From Crocodylus rhombifer (lineage: Eukaryota; Chordata; Crocodylia; Crocodylidae), in NCBI GenBank assembly GCA_038503035.1, contig JAVSML010021635.1, forward strand, positions 612,983 through 676,982: DNA of 64,000 nucleotides. Direction: 5' to 3'. The position numbers were made by a program, and so were the translations under genes. The notes beneath the pieces are model-generated. The model searched no databases. It saw only the letters and a program-made list of their open reading frames with translations, and was not told the origin of the DNA. Position 1 is the first letter of the stretch. Every line of letters begins with the position of its first letter. Positions 55,201 through 59,780 of the stretch are shown piece after piece.

Positions 55201-56294
55201 AAATTTCCTAGTGCGTCTTGCAGGGGCCTCGCGTTACCTGGTACCTTCTTTTTGCCCCATATGTATTTAAAAAAGGACTTGTTGTTGTCCTTGATCCGGG
55301 AAGCTAGTCCCAGTTCCATCTCTGCCTTGGCCTTCCTGACTGCCCCCCTGCATCCCTGAGCAACCGCAGTATAGTCCTCCCTGGGGATGGCCCCTCCTTT
55401 CCATTGGGTGTGCACCTCCCTTTTAGCTAGGAGACATTCCCGGATGCTTTTGGTGAGCCATGGGGGCTTTTGCACCCTCCTGCTCCCTTTGATCCATGTT
55501 GGGATTACCTCCCTTTGGGCTTGGAGGATCGTCTCCTTAAGGAGCAACCACTCTTGGACACCTGGCTCCCCTCCCCTCTGGGACCTCAGTGCTTCTCCGA
55601 CTATTCTCCTTAGCTCATTGAAGTCCGCCCTCCTGAAATCTAGGGCTGCTGCCTTGCTGTAGGCTTTTGCCACCTTGCGCTGGATGGTGAATTTCAGCAG
55701 GTGACAATCACTGTCACCCAGGTGGTCAAGCACCCGCAGCCCCCTCACTAGGTCGTCGCCTATGGCCAGCACCAGGTCCAACAAGGCGTCTCCCCTGGTG
55801 GGGCTGTGCACCTTCTGGGTTAGATGGAGGTCCTGTGTTTGGGCTCGGCACCTACATGAGCGGTCATACAAAGAAGAAATGCCTTAGTCTACCCATGAGT
55901 CACAGATGCATTAGATTTTGATGCTTTGGCTAATAAACATGTTTGCACAAGATGCTTGAGCCTTTCCATCCCTTTACTCCCTATTCCTAAAACTACACAA
56001 ACAACCCTGGCTCATGACAGAGTACATAACCACAAAATACCAAGAATATACTAATCTGCAATAGATAAAGTAGGGGGATGAGGGCACTGATAATGTTCTG
56101 CCGCTGCTAAGGTTGTTAAATCCACTTGAGATCAGTCACCTTTTTTCAGTAATTATTTCAGTAACTTCTTCATACTTTATTTTCACTTCTCAATTTTCCT
56201 TTTAGGGGGCACACAGTATGATCAAAACCATGTTGTTGTCAACAACATCAGTAAAGAAAGGCCAACACAATGTTGGGAGCCATTGGTTGTATAA
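8796..56294 (+). CDS. CRYBG1: CRYBG1 (AIM1), 3' portion, 20 coding exons, spliced
   Basis: CRYBG1 is a large non-lens member of the beta/gamma-crystallin superfamily, linked to the cytoskeleton and to tumour suppression in melanoma; its molecular role is not well defined. Joining the exons listed separately gives 3768 coding bases after the first split-codon base: 1255 codons plus TAA, with every junction in frame. Domain order, numbered from the first full codon at 8797: disordered charged region 1-560; twelve Greek-key motifs in six domains about 561-1120; ricin-B beta-trefoil about 1121-1255. The typical motif starts, such as W-[IV]-x-Y-E-x-P-x-F-x-G, are obvious. The convergent RTN4IP1 exon downstream separates it from the paralogue CRYBG3. 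The N-terminus and promoter lie outside the window. Introns carry many transposon fragments but no coding exon is broken. Confidence 0.95.
10345..10518 (+). CDS. CRYBG1: CRYBG1 exon B: linker before crystallin domains
   Basis: The acceptor is CTTCAG|TCTCTTTCAG and the donor GAG|GTGAGT. A second AG ten bases downstream (ending 10354) would shift the frame, so the first is chosen. The 58 residues (487-544), starting [18 protein letters not shown], continue the non-crystallin region with an acidic-basic helix-like stretch. Phase 0 at both ends. Confidence 0.88.
11127..11190. repeat. Simple repeat, TACC-type into TA-rich
   Basis: Four to five tandem TACC units (CCTACCTACCTACC) run into TATAGATA/TATATATC-type sequence. 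Confidence 0.85.
12298..12330. repeat. Hairpin with 13-bp stem
   Basis: TAAGGCGTGATTA and TAATCACACCTTA are inverses with one mismatch, separated by six bases. Probably the subterminal part of an old DNA element. Confidence 0.6.
12945..12992 (+). repeat. Tandem duplication, 22 bp exact, period 26
   Basis: TTTTAAGCTGTTGCTTAATT plus TT occurs at 12945-12966 and again at 12971-12992 without a mismatch. Being identical, it is probably recent. Confidence 0.8.
13261..13487 (-). mobile_element. CR1 LINE 3' end fragment
   Basis: Reads TCATAGATTCATAGATGCTAGGGTCGGAAGGGACC and continues through the typical ACCCCCTGC, CCAGGGTAGGGGAGAGCACCACC and GTGAAGAAGTTCCTCCTGATAT block. It is a 5'-truncated CR1 antisense to CRYBG1. 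Confidence 0.85.
13496..13790. mobile_element. Palindromic MITE-like element
   Basis: Directly after the CR1 end. It contains a perfect 27-nt palindrome around one central base (13576-13602, ACTAAAGCTCATT-C-inverse), enclosed by CAAAATGGTGGCGG and its imperfect inverse ending at about 13626. GCTCTGATA near 13496 and its inverse near 13740 may be terminal repeats. Confidence 0.5.
14132..14179 (+). CDS. CRYBG1: CRYBG1 small linker exon C
   Basis: A 48-nt exon (residues 545-560, [16 protein letters not shown]) with acceptor CTATCAG and donor AAG|GTAAGG, phase 0 on both sides. It lies directly before the first crystallin motif and ends in the basic RPGK that leads into the first strand. It is too short for an ORF scan but is supported by splice sites and by frame continuity with both neighbours. 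Confidence 0.88.
14316..14434 (+). CDS. CRYBG1: CRYBG1 exon D: Greek-key motif 1
   Basis: The acceptor is AAATGCAG and the donor GGATG|GTAAGA. It encodes the first half of crystallin domain 1 (residues 561-600), starting [20 protein letters not shown]. It ends two bases into the Cys codon that precedes the Trp of motif 2, the usual phase 2 junction between odd and even motifs of this gene. Confidence 0.92.
14660..14868. mobile_element. Tigger/pogo-like MITE
   Basis: A 209-bp element. The left end CAGGCAACCCC(TA)CTTAGCGCT and the right end AGCGTTAAGCTGGGGTTGCCTG are inverted repeats, and TA dinucleotides flank both sides. A TA target site and CAGG termini fit the Tc1/mariner superfamily, pogo-like. 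No coding capacity. Confidence 0.7.
16135..17095. mobile_element. GC-rich hAT-like non-autonomous element
   Basis: The left end CAGGGCAGGCAATTATTT resembles the inverse of the right end (TTTTGCTCACCCCTG). Inside the right end, GGGCTGGATCCAGCCTGTGAGCC is the kind of sequence seen in reptilian hAT-type repeats. The interior is GC-rich with many overlapping frames and no recognisable transposase. Confidence 0.55.
17461..17620 (+). CDS. CRYBG1: CRYBG1 exon E: Greek-key motif 2, with GC donor
   Basis: Acceptor TCTTCTTCAG. It encodes [12 protein letters not shown] and the acidic loop, ending GSIKHVVK (residues 600-653). The 3' boundary is best placed at GTAAAG|GCAAGT, a GC splice donor of consensus form. 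This preserves HVVK-DYRV across the junction and the phase 0 join. A GT ten bases upstream (CAC|GTAGTA) would drop three residues of the conserved strand. Confidence 0.88.
17621..18607 (+). other. CRYBG1 GC-AG intron
   Basis: A 987-bp intron starting GCAAGT and ending in a long T tract plus CAG. Apart from the donor it is plain AT-rich sequence; I see no gene or clear repeat in it. Confidence 0.8.
18608..18747 (+). CDS. CRYBG1: CRYBG1 exon F: Greek-key motif 3
   Basis: Acceptor is a long T tract plus CAG; donor GGCGT|GTAAGT. Residues 654-700 begin [17 protein letters not shown] and end CSIKVLWGV, the first half of crystallin domain 2. Enters in phase 0 and leaves after two bases of the Val codon. 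Confidence 0.93.
19790..19960 (+). mobile_element. Possible degenerate LINE (CR1/L2 clade) 3' coding remnant
   Basis: Translated piecemeal, [14 protein letters not shown] and [10 protein letters not shown] resemble the L-x-x-P-x-L-E-Y-x-x-x-x-W and R-x-T-R-M-x-x-G segments near the C-terminus of CR1/L2 reverse transcriptases. Stops and frameshifts are frequent, so the call is tentative. Confidence 0.35.
19974..20162. mobile_element. Multi-hairpin MITE
   Basis: The left end has GATGCATCTACAT and the right end GCATGTGTAGATC. Inside are two perfect inverted repeats: 18 bp (TTAGAGCAAATTACTGTG at 20008-20025 against 20064-20081) and 13 bp (GAGTAAATTTGCT at 20086-20098 against 20115-20127). The adjoining GC-rich stretch to about 20620 may belong to a longer element. 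Confidence 0.6.
23481..23710. mobile_element. Small inverted-repeat element (MITE-like)
   Basis: The left end TGTCTACACTGCAATC is matched by the inverse of GAATGCAGTGTAACC at the right. The CTACACTGCA-type end is common among small DNA transposons of reptiles. No coding potential. Confidence 0.5.
25027..25320. repeat. Element with repeated TTATCCCAGGA motifs
   Basis: TTTATCCCAGGACA, TTTATCCTGGGACA and TTATCCTGGGAT occur within 140 bases, alongside CCAGGATATTTC near the right side. The pattern is that of a small DNA element, but I cannot fix its ends. Confidence 0.4.
25465..25591 (+). CDS. CRYBG1: CRYBG1 exon G: Greek-key motif 4
   Basis: Acceptor TTATCTAG, donor AAAATG|GTAACA. Residues 700-742 read [11 protein letters not shown] through to SMRPLKM, the second half of crystallin domain 2. 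At 127 nt it matches exons J and L, the standard length of even motifs in this gene. Ends in phase 0. Confidence 0.95.
25592..25905 (+). other. CRYBG1 short intron
   Basis: A 314-bp GT-AG intron with a T-rich acceptor tract; nothing else is visible. Confidence 0.85.
25906..25941 (+). CDS. CRYBG1: CRYBG1 micro-exon H: inter-domain linker
   Basis: A 36-nt exon (residues 743-754, [12 protein letters not shown]) between acceptor TTTTTAG and donor AAG|GTAAAG, phase 0 at both ends. It links crystallin domains 2 and 3. Because it is a multiple of three it could be skipped without a frameshift. Confidence 0.9.
26075..26232 (+). CDS. CRYBG1: CRYBG1 exon I: Greek-key motif 5
   Basis: Acceptor CTGTTGTAG, donor GGACT|GTAAGT. 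Residues 755-807 start [17 protein letters not shown] and carry an extended acidic/basic loop ([12 protein letters not shown]) before [12 protein letters not shown]. It is the longest odd-motif exon in the gene because of this loop. First half of crystallin domain 3. Confidence 0.94.
26233..26705 (+). other. CRYBG1 short intron
   Basis: A 473-bp GT-AG intron with no recognisable repeat. Open frames crossing it on both strands are short and unsupported. Confidence 0.8.
26706..26832 (+). CDS. CRYBG1: CRYBG1 exon J: Greek-key motif 6
   Basis: Acceptor CCATTTTAG, donor CTTGGT|GTAAGT. Residues 807-849: [19 protein letters not shown], then W-K-D-W-G-G and SLRPVLG. Second half of crystallin domain 3; 127 nt, phase 2 in and phase 0 out. 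Confidence 0.95.
26921..27066 (+). CDS. CRYBG1: CRYBG1 exon K: Greek-key motif 7
   Basis: Acceptor TTCAACAG, donor GGAGT|GTAAGT. Residues 850-898: [19 protein letters not shown], ending SINVLSGV. First half of crystallin domain 4. Only an 88-bp intron separates it from exon J, the shortest intron of the gene seen here. Confidence 0.95.
27195..27490 (-). mobile_element. CR1 LINE 3' end fragment
   Basis: Shows the antisense CR1 tail: AGCATTGGAAGGGACCTCAGGAGGTCAT, CCAACCCCCTTGCTCAAAGCAGGACCATCCCC, then the AACCTGTTCCAGTGCTT block. The tail type differs from the 33456 and 53515 copies, so it is another CR1 subfamily. Confidence 0.85.
27491..28250. other. GC-rich repeat-like stretch, unidentified
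   Basis: GC-rich from 27491 to about 28090 with long overlapping frames on both strands (the longest about 197 codons on the - strand). These are typical of unbiased GC-rich sequence, and none matches a protein I know. From 28100 to 28250 it turns into T- and A-rich homopolymer-laden sequence. Confidence 0.5.
28253..28501 (-). mobile_element. CR1 ORF2 endonuclease fragment
   Basis: The - strand frame reads [46 protein letters not shown] and GGFNYPEIC. This is the V-G-x-C-Y-R-P-P-D-Q-E and G-D-F-N-[HY]-P-[DE]-I-C signature of the APE-type endonuclease of CR1 ORF2, with key residues altered (GDFN to GGFN). A non-functional fragment. Confidence 0.82.
31047..32062. repeat. Local duplicate pair with an inverted core
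   Basis: CAATTTTCTTGATTTCCTACCT(G/C)GTATATT at about 31042 recurs in direct orientation at about 31951. The following segment AGCTTTACTGATTCTAGTGAACTA (about 31097) recurs inverted near 32000. Then CATGTG(C/T)TTTGCTCT recurs direct (about 31127 and 32043). It may be a palindromic dispersed repeat rather than a tandem duplication. Confidence 0.55.
32690..33215 (+). mobile_element. Degenerate LINE reverse transcriptase (CR1/L2-like)
   Basis: On the + strand, across several stops and shifts, the translation shows [12 protein letters not shown] (palm), GVSQGSVLC...IFINDF, and [17 protein letters not shown], all typical CR1/L2-clade RT blocks in correct order. The FADD box is lost (CSRYKIMRG in its place). 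It is older and in opposite orientation to the CR1 copies of this window. Confidence 0.8.
33456..34330 (-). mobile_element. CR1 LINE, 3' part of ORF2 and tail
   Basis: The - strand open frame of 198 codons (33731-34327) starts just past the RT catalytic box: [49 protein letters not shown] and [17 protein letters not shown]. The tail is at 33456-33730 (GGGTTGGAAGGGACCTGAGCAGATCATCTAG). 5' truncated; the retained coding part is intact. Confidence 0.93.
35405..35670. mobile_element. hAT-like fragment
   Basis: Begins near GGGCAGGCAAAGTTTAGCAGTGG and ends AAATACAGCCCTAGGACCATAGATTGCCTATCCCTGGTCTAA. The right end is similar in style to the 7844 and 16135 elements. Confidence 0.45.
36248..36374 (+). 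CDS. CRYBG1: CRYBG1 exon L: Greek-key motif 8
   Basis: Acceptor TTTTTTTCAG, donor GTAGTG|GTAAGG. Residues 898-940: [19 protein letters not shown], then W-G-G-K-N-C and SSVQPIVV. Second half of crystallin domain 4; 127 nt. Confidence 0.95.
36528..36560 (+). CDS. CRYBG1: CRYBG1 micro-exon M: inter-domain linker
   Basis: A 33-nt exon (residues 941-951, [11 protein letters not shown]) with acceptor ATGTTTTAG and donor CAAG|GTAAGA, phase 0 at both ends. It links crystallin domains 4 and 5 and, like exons C and H, could be skipped in frame. Confidence 0.87.
37118..37182 (+). repeat. tRNA-like SINE remnant
   Basis: TAGTGTTGGTCACGGCATTT (A-box region), CCTGAGAGACAGGAGAT (anticodon arm region) and GTCAGTTTTACTGCC (decayed B box) are in tRNA order and spacing. 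The same layout is seen at 60632. Confidence 0.4.
37741..38208. mobile_element. MITE, longer copy
   Basis: Starts GGGTGCATCTACAC and ends CATATAGACGAACCC, an inverted-repeat-like pair. An inner CACATGTAGATGCTGAGATGTTTACTGCAGAGC...GCAGTAAACATC section forms a hairpin. A shorter relative lies at 47722-47958. Confidence 0.6.
39352..39464 (+). CDS. CRYBG1: CRYBG1 exon N: Greek-key motif 9
   Basis: Acceptor AATATTAAAG, unusually poor in pyrimidines next to the AG; donor GGCAG|GTAAGT. Residues 952-989: [17 protein letters not shown], ending SSKVLAGS. First half of crystallin domain 5 and, at 113 nt, the shortest odd-motif exon. Confidence 0.93.
39465..39777 (+). other. CRYBG1 short intron
   Basis: A 313-bp GT-AG intron; no repeat or gene is visible in it. 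Confidence 0.85.
39778..39907 (+). CDS. CRYBG1: CRYBG1 exon O: Greek-key motif 10
   Basis: Acceptor ACTTCTTGTAG, donor AACATT|GTAAGT. Residues 989-1032: [19 protein letters not shown], then the CPPQTN loop and SLQVINI. Second half of crystallin domain 5, one codon longer than the usual 127-nt even-motif exon. Confidence 0.95.
40180..40460 (+). repeat. GC-rich repeat with imperfect 44-bp tandem units
   Basis: GGGGTGGCAA...TGCCTGCAGATGCC occurs at about 40270 and about 40314. A perfect palindrome GGGTGCACGTGCACCC lies at about 40394-40409. The family is unknown to me. Confidence 0.5.
41972..42325. mobile_element. hAT-like fragment
   Basis: Starts GATGAGGGTGCTCAACCTCAGGCCCACAGG and ends AAAAGTTTGGACGCCACTG, the layout of the reptilian hAT-type repeat ends seen elsewhere in the window. 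GC-rich interior, no transposase. Confidence 0.45.
42935..42992 (+). repeat. Weak tRNA-like SINE remnant
   Basis: GTAGAGCACTCATCCAGAAAGTGATC followed by GTGTTCTAGGCTCC resembles the A-box to B-box span of tRNA-derived repeats, much decayed. Confidence 0.3.
43184..43214 (+). repeat. Poly-A/poly-G purine tract
   Basis: A run of A is followed by ten G, TA, then eight G. The G-runs could form a quadruplex on the sense strand of the CRYBG1 pre-mRNA. Such tracts are also prone to assembly error. Confidence 0.8.
43871..43914 (+). repeat. Tandem duplicate of the pyrimidine tract before exon P
   Basis: Two 22-bp units, TAAGTAAACCTTTTCTTTTA plus AT and a copy with one T-to-C change, are directly adjacent. 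The second leads into TCAG and the exon at 43919. The first copy lacks the CAG, so a single acceptor remains. Confidence 0.85.
43919..44058 (+). CDS. CRYBG1: CRYBG1 exon P: Greek-key motif 11
   Basis: Acceptor TTTTAATTCAG within a duplicated tract; donor GGCAT|GTAAGT. Residues 1033-1079: [19 protein letters not shown], ending SVQVSGGI. First half of crystallin domain 6. Confidence 0.95.
44059..46497 (+). other. CRYBG1 intron, no clear repeats
   Basis: A 2.4 kb AT-rich intron. I see no recognisable gene or mobile element; the short + strand open frame at 45693-45890 is not supported by homology. Confidence 0.7.
46498..46621 (+). CDS. CRYBG1: CRYBG1 exon Q: Greek-key motif 12
   Basis: Acceptor GTATTTTCAG, donor TTACAG|GTGAGA. 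Residues 1079-1120: [18 protein letters not shown], ending IGSLRPLLQ. Last crystallin motif. At 124 nt it lacks one codon relative to its sisters and has D-I-P-D-W-Y where the others have the acidic E-G loop. Confidence 0.95.
46622..48041 (+). other. CRYBG1 intron with a second copy of a MITE
   Basis: Mostly AT-rich. The 3' part (about 47722-47958) is a shorter relative of the element at 37741-38208. No exon is seen. Confidence 0.75.
47722..47958. mobile_element. MITE, shorter copy of the 37741 family
   Basis: Shares CTACA(C/T)...TTTATTG(G/C)TCCT(A/G)G, GTTTACATGTGC, the AGCATGTT(G/T)AGC segment, and the ending GCAGTAAACATC(A/T)CAT(G)TA with the element at 37741-38208. The long GC-rich centre is reduced. 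Confidence 0.6.
48042..48197 (+). CDS. CRYBG1: CRYBG1 exon R: ricin-B trefoil, repeat 1
   Basis: Acceptor TGTTTTTACAG, donor TGCAGG|GTGAGG. Residues 1121-1172: [19 protein letters not shown], then the first QxW motif in DDQIWVY and FIKCR. First subdomain of the C-terminal beta-trefoil that follows the crystallin domains in CRYBG proteins. 52 codons, phase 0 at both ends. Confidence 0.94.
48198..49778 (+). other. CRYBG1 intron with foldback element
   Basis: A 1.6 kb AT-rich intron containing a nearly full-length inverted repeat (49012-49205). Nothing else is recognisable. Confidence 0.75.
49012..49205. repeat. Foldback (near full-length inverted repeat) element
   Basis: The left arm has CCAGG..CCTGGTTACGTCTGATTTTAAAAAATCCCCAATTTTC. 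The right arm is its inverse (AAAAATTGGGGAT, TTAAATCAGACAAAACCAGG). A second nested pair, ACCCCAAATTTACATTTTTC against GAAAAATGTGGATTTGGGGT, fills the centre. Nearly all of the roughly 190 bases could pair. Confidence 0.75.
49779..49941 (+). CDS. CRYBG1: CRYBG1 exon S: ricin-B trefoil, repeat 2
   Basis: Acceptor TTATACAG, donor AAAG|GTAAGC. Residues 1173-1226: [19 protein letters not shown], then the second QxW motif in DKQYWHI and ELVLDIK. Ends one base into a Gly codon. A diverged copy of most of this exon lies downstream at 62777-62887. Confidence 0.95.
49942..56205 (+). other. CRYBG1 last intron with large CR1 insertion
   Basis: A 6.3 kb intron. The 5' part is very AT-rich, with a TA-rich low-complexity stretch at about 51115-51250. 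The 3' part is occupied by a long antisense CR1 (53515-55870). I see no exon. Confidence 0.75.
53515..55870 (-). mobile_element. CR1 LINE, 2.35 kb, 5' truncated and broken
   Basis: Longest mobile element in the window. On the - strand, 54990-55871 encodes the end of the endonuclease and the start of the RT region ([47 protein letters not shown]). Next comes 54474-54971 with [19 protein letters not shown], the RT fingers/palm. FADDTKM is present at 54348-54368 outside any long frame, and 53763-54203 carries the C-terminal RT block. The tail lies at 53515-53760 (GGGTCGGAAGGGACCTGAGCAGATCATC). Several stops and shifts separate the frames, so it is dead. Confidence 0.93.
56206..56294 (+). CDS. 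CRYBG1: CRYBG1 last coding exon T: ricin-B trefoil, repeat 3 and stop
   Basis: Acceptor TTCCTTTTAG. Completes the split Gly and encodes residues 1227-1255, [12 protein letters not shown] through the third QxW motif (PTQCWEPL) and the end LVV, then TAA at 56292-56294. The protein stops right after the last trefoil strand, as in other CRYBG1 proteins as I recall them. Confidence 0.95.
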
Positions 56295-56435
56295 GTCCAC
56301 CCAATTTTATCAAGCAGAGAAGAATTATGAACCAGGAGCATTCTGGATACCACAACTAATGAGACATCCTTTGAAGAAGACAAAAGAGTTTGATGATGTG
56401 ACACTTATTCTTTCATGATTGTCATAAGAACAAAC

Positions 56436-56441
56436 AATAAA
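56436..56441 (+). promoter_or_regulatory. CRYBG1: Candidate CRYBG1 proximal poly(A) signal
   Basis: Canonical AATAAA, 142 bases after the stop, followed by T-rich sequence. The nearest candidate; whether it is used cannot be told from sequence alone. Confidence 0.45.
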
Positions 56442-58084
56442 ATAGCTTCAGTTCCTTCTTCACAGTATTTGTATGTCCCTCCATCCCTGGCCTGAAGACC
56501 CTGTAGTCTGATGCACAGTTCTCACAATTCCAGGATTGAGGTATGCAAGTGCTGTTTTCTCCATGTTTTTCTTTTTTACAGGTGGGGCACTGAAGCACAG
56601 GGAGGCTGGGTGTATTGACACCAGAGTGGTGATGAATAGTTAATCCAAAGTGTATTAAATAGGTGTCATTTTAAATGATTTTCAGAACTGCTTTTTATCA
56701 GGGAAGTATGTGAACCAATATATTAAGAAAACAGGTAACACTTTGTTCCATAAGGGATTAGAGTATAACAGGTACATGCATAAAATAGGCTGAGCTTTGT
56801 AATGCACTGGAGTATTCATTTACTGACAGTTAAGATGCAAGTGGTACATTGGAACAAAAAAATATTTTTTGCTTATTGAAAGCGCTTAAGAGTTGCTTGG
56901 AACAGCATTTCTAAGGAATTTTTACCAAAAAAAAAGTTCAGAGAATATTTGTATCTATTTTAGTAAATTACTTACTAAAGACTATTTTAAAGACCGTATT
57001 TTAATAAGTAACAAATCTGATTTCTAGTTTGTTCTTTTTTTCTATTAGACAGAGGTGACATGAACCTCAGATGTTTGTTAGCAAAAGCACTGGGCTGCCA
57101 GACAGGTGCAGCAGGTGTGAGGAAGGCACCCATTTTATATCTGCTAGGCTGCCTTACTTTTTATAAATTAAAACTATTGTACTTCTCTGCTGGTCTTAAA
57201 TTTTCAGACTTGAGGGTAATTCTAATAAGTGCACTCTCACTAGACTCAAACTCCTTAATTTCAAATACCCTTTCTCCTCAGCCCCCATTTTTTTAATTTT
57301 AAGGATAAATTTAAATGAATTATTTTAAAAGAAACTCAGCTTAGTCATTCCAGACCTCTGCCAACACTGTCTTTCTGTTCCCAGCCATATTTATTTACAT
57401 TTTTAACCTGTGGAGCTTGGTGTGCTCCAGATACCTGAGGTGTAGCTGAGGTGGGGCGGGGTCTGTATTGAACTGAATATCAGAGCAGTTCTCATGAACC
57501 AGCACAAAGGCTGATTATAGAGGTAGGAAAGAAAACTTGGACGTACGCAGACCAGAGTGCCATGAAAGAACTCTGATACATTAGCAATCACAACCCTGCA
57601 GTCCCAGTCCTGCCCTTTATAGTTACGGTTGGAAAACACTGACTTTGCCCTTTTCTTGGAACAAACTCTTTGCTGAGACAACTGAGGAATATTAACTAAC
57701 TCTAATAGGCCATCCTGTTGGTCACCATCTCAGTTGGCCCAGTGTTAAAATTGTTGAGTCCCCCCCCCTTTGTTTATTTCATGACAGTGGCAGAATAGCA
57801 AAAAGTGAATGTAATCCTTTATTGTGCTCCTTTATTGTGCTGATGTATTTCATTCAGGTTTTGCCCAGTATTATTAAAAAGTGCTCTTAGGAGCCTCAGG
57901 GGTGTGCTTTAGACTTTGTCTTAGAATATAATGCTTTCCTTTGCTGTATGTGCTGCCTCACTGGACGTAGGATTTTAAAACCATATTTTCTCTCAACCTA
58001 TGAGGAAGTCAGTGCCTTCAATGCTATATGAATGATGTTTGTACAGACAACTGTAATAATTAAAATTCAGGTAGACTATTCTAA

Positions 58085-58090
58085 AATAAA
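58085..58090 (+). promoter_or_regulatory. CRYBG1: Candidate CRYBG1 distal poly(A) signal
   Basis: AATAAA followed by a GT- and T-rich stretch (CACTGTTTTTAGTTCTTTG), the usual downstream element. A further AATAAA lies at 58210. It would give a 3' UTR of about 1.8 kb. Confidence 0.4.
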
Positions 58091-58419
58091 GCTGCACTAT
58101 GGTACACACTGTAAAACACTGTTTTTAGTTCTTTGTAGACTAGCAATACTCCTAGCCAACTTCCATGCCTAAGTGTTGTATTGATATTATGCTATGTAGA
58201 TATTTGACAAATAAATCTGAATGTGGTAAATCTGCTTCTTTACAAGAATGTATATACAAATCCACTCTACACATAGAAGAGATTCAGTTCAGGCAGGAAC
58301 ACTGCATACTTCCCAGATGTTGTGCCTTAACTCTATTAATGACTACTCAGTTTTGTGCCTTATTCAGTCCATTATTCCTTTACCAAATGAGCGCTAATGG
58401 TGAATGTATAGGCATAATG

Positions 58420-58490
58420 TGGCACCTTATAGACTAAATAGTCCAGAGGAGGATAAGTTTTCATAGGTTATTGCCTATTTTGGTAGATGA
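58420..58490. repeat. Reptile retroelement tail-like segment
   Basis: GTGGCACCTTATAGACTAAATAGTCCAGAGGAGGATAAGTTTTCATAGGTTA resembles a very common conserved segment seen in crocodilian and turtle genomes (GTGGCACCTTAGAGACTAAC...ATAAGCTTTCGTGGG). The source element is not certain to me. Confidence 0.5.
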
Positions 58491-59204
58491 TAGTGGTTGG
58501 GGGAGTGTAGCAGCTTCTTTTACATGGAATTTTCTCCACTCCAAATTGTATCAAGTTGTCATTTTCTTGATATATACAGCATCCACCTTTCTCCCAAAAA
58601 TCAGCTGCTGGAAGTTAGGATGCACATTTTAAGTGAGGAAATCTGGTAACAGCAATTTCTGTCTTGGGAAAGCCAAAGTAAAACTGCAGAGAGGGCTCTC
58701 TTAGGAAGATGTTTTTGAAAGGCAGTGAAAAAAATAAAGGTACAGTCTTATTTGGGGGCATGATGTAGGCAAGAAAATATTGTATTTAGAGAGGACTATG
58801 GACATGTCTTACAGCAGAATCTCCTGGTGGAAAGAGGAAGAGGATGGCAGGACTTGCTAAGTGGAGTTATACCAGCTCCCTAAATAACACAAGCTGACAG
58901 AATCACTCATCACTATAACTGCACCATCCCTGGGGTTGTGCTAGTTTAGCTATCTTGGCTAGAGTTGTTAAAGTGAAAAAAAAACCTCACTTTCCTGTGT
59001 TGGTAAGGATGTAAGAGTCAGCAGAACTTTGCAGTGTGGATCGATCAAGCATGACTTCTGGGCACTCTGGATCTATTTCCAATTGAATCAGTAATTTAAG
59101 CACTGAATGACTTGTACTACTGTTCTACCAATCCCTAGACATCAGCAGATGATTTATGCCTACTATAAGGTAGATGGATGGTACAGATTACATCTGAAAG
59201 CACC

Positions 59205-59780
59205 CTGAAGTGTGGTTACAAAGAAGATGGAGATGGACTGTTCTCAGTATTGGCAGATGACGACAGAACAAGGAGAAATGGTCTTGAGCAAGTTGCAAGG
59301 AAAGTTGGGGTTAGAGAGTAGGAAAATCTCTCTCACTAGGAGGGTAGTAAAACACTGGTACAAGCTACCCAGAGAGGTTATGGAATCATTAGAGGTCTTT
59401 AAGACACAGAGGGTGAGTCTACATGTTGCCCTACGACAACCTAGCAACACACTACATTGCCATACAGCGCATTATGGCAGTATAGTAATCATGTGGGTCT
59501 ACATGCAATTACCAGCTATGTTGCCGTAGTAGCATGCTCCCCTGATATAACTTACCACTATGGTGACATAGCAGTGGAATCTAACCGCACACCACACATA
59601 TGGTGCATCATGCTTTACTACTTCCAAAAGGAAATACTAAAGCACAGCAATGTGTAGACATGCACAGACAGACAAAGCCTTGGCTAGGATGCTGTAGGTG
59701 GGGATGGGCCTGCTTTGAGCAAAGAGATAGATTAGATGACTTCCTGAGGTCTCTTCCCACCCTGTTTTTCCATGATTCTA
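59205..59780 (+). mobile_element. LINE (L2/CR1-like) 3' end, split by a MITE
   Basis: Before the insertion, the + strand encodes KISLTRRVVKHWYKLPREV and ESLEVFKT, the W-x-x-L-P-x-E-V...L-x-x-F-K end of L2/CR1-type ORF2. After it, GACAAAGCCTTGGCTAGGATG and AGATTAGATGACTTCCTGAGGTC with CTTCCCACCCTG...CATGATTCT form the typical 3' UTR. The two parts join well across the MITE. Confidence 0.75.
59415..59661. mobile_element. MITE inserted in the LINE tail
   Basis: Left end GTCTACATGTTGC (59417-59429) and right end GCAATGTGTAGAC (59647-59659) are inverted repeats with two mismatches. CACAGA occurs just outside both ends (59405-59410 and 59663-59668), a candidate target-site duplication with a few extra bases. 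Confidence 0.65.

Noticed and set aside
8796..56294. Assignment to CRYBG3 or CRYBG2 instead of CRYBG1
   Set aside because: The motif sequences match my recollection of CRYBG1 closely, and the convergent RTN4IP1 exon reproduces the CRYBG1-RTN4IP1 neighbourhood.
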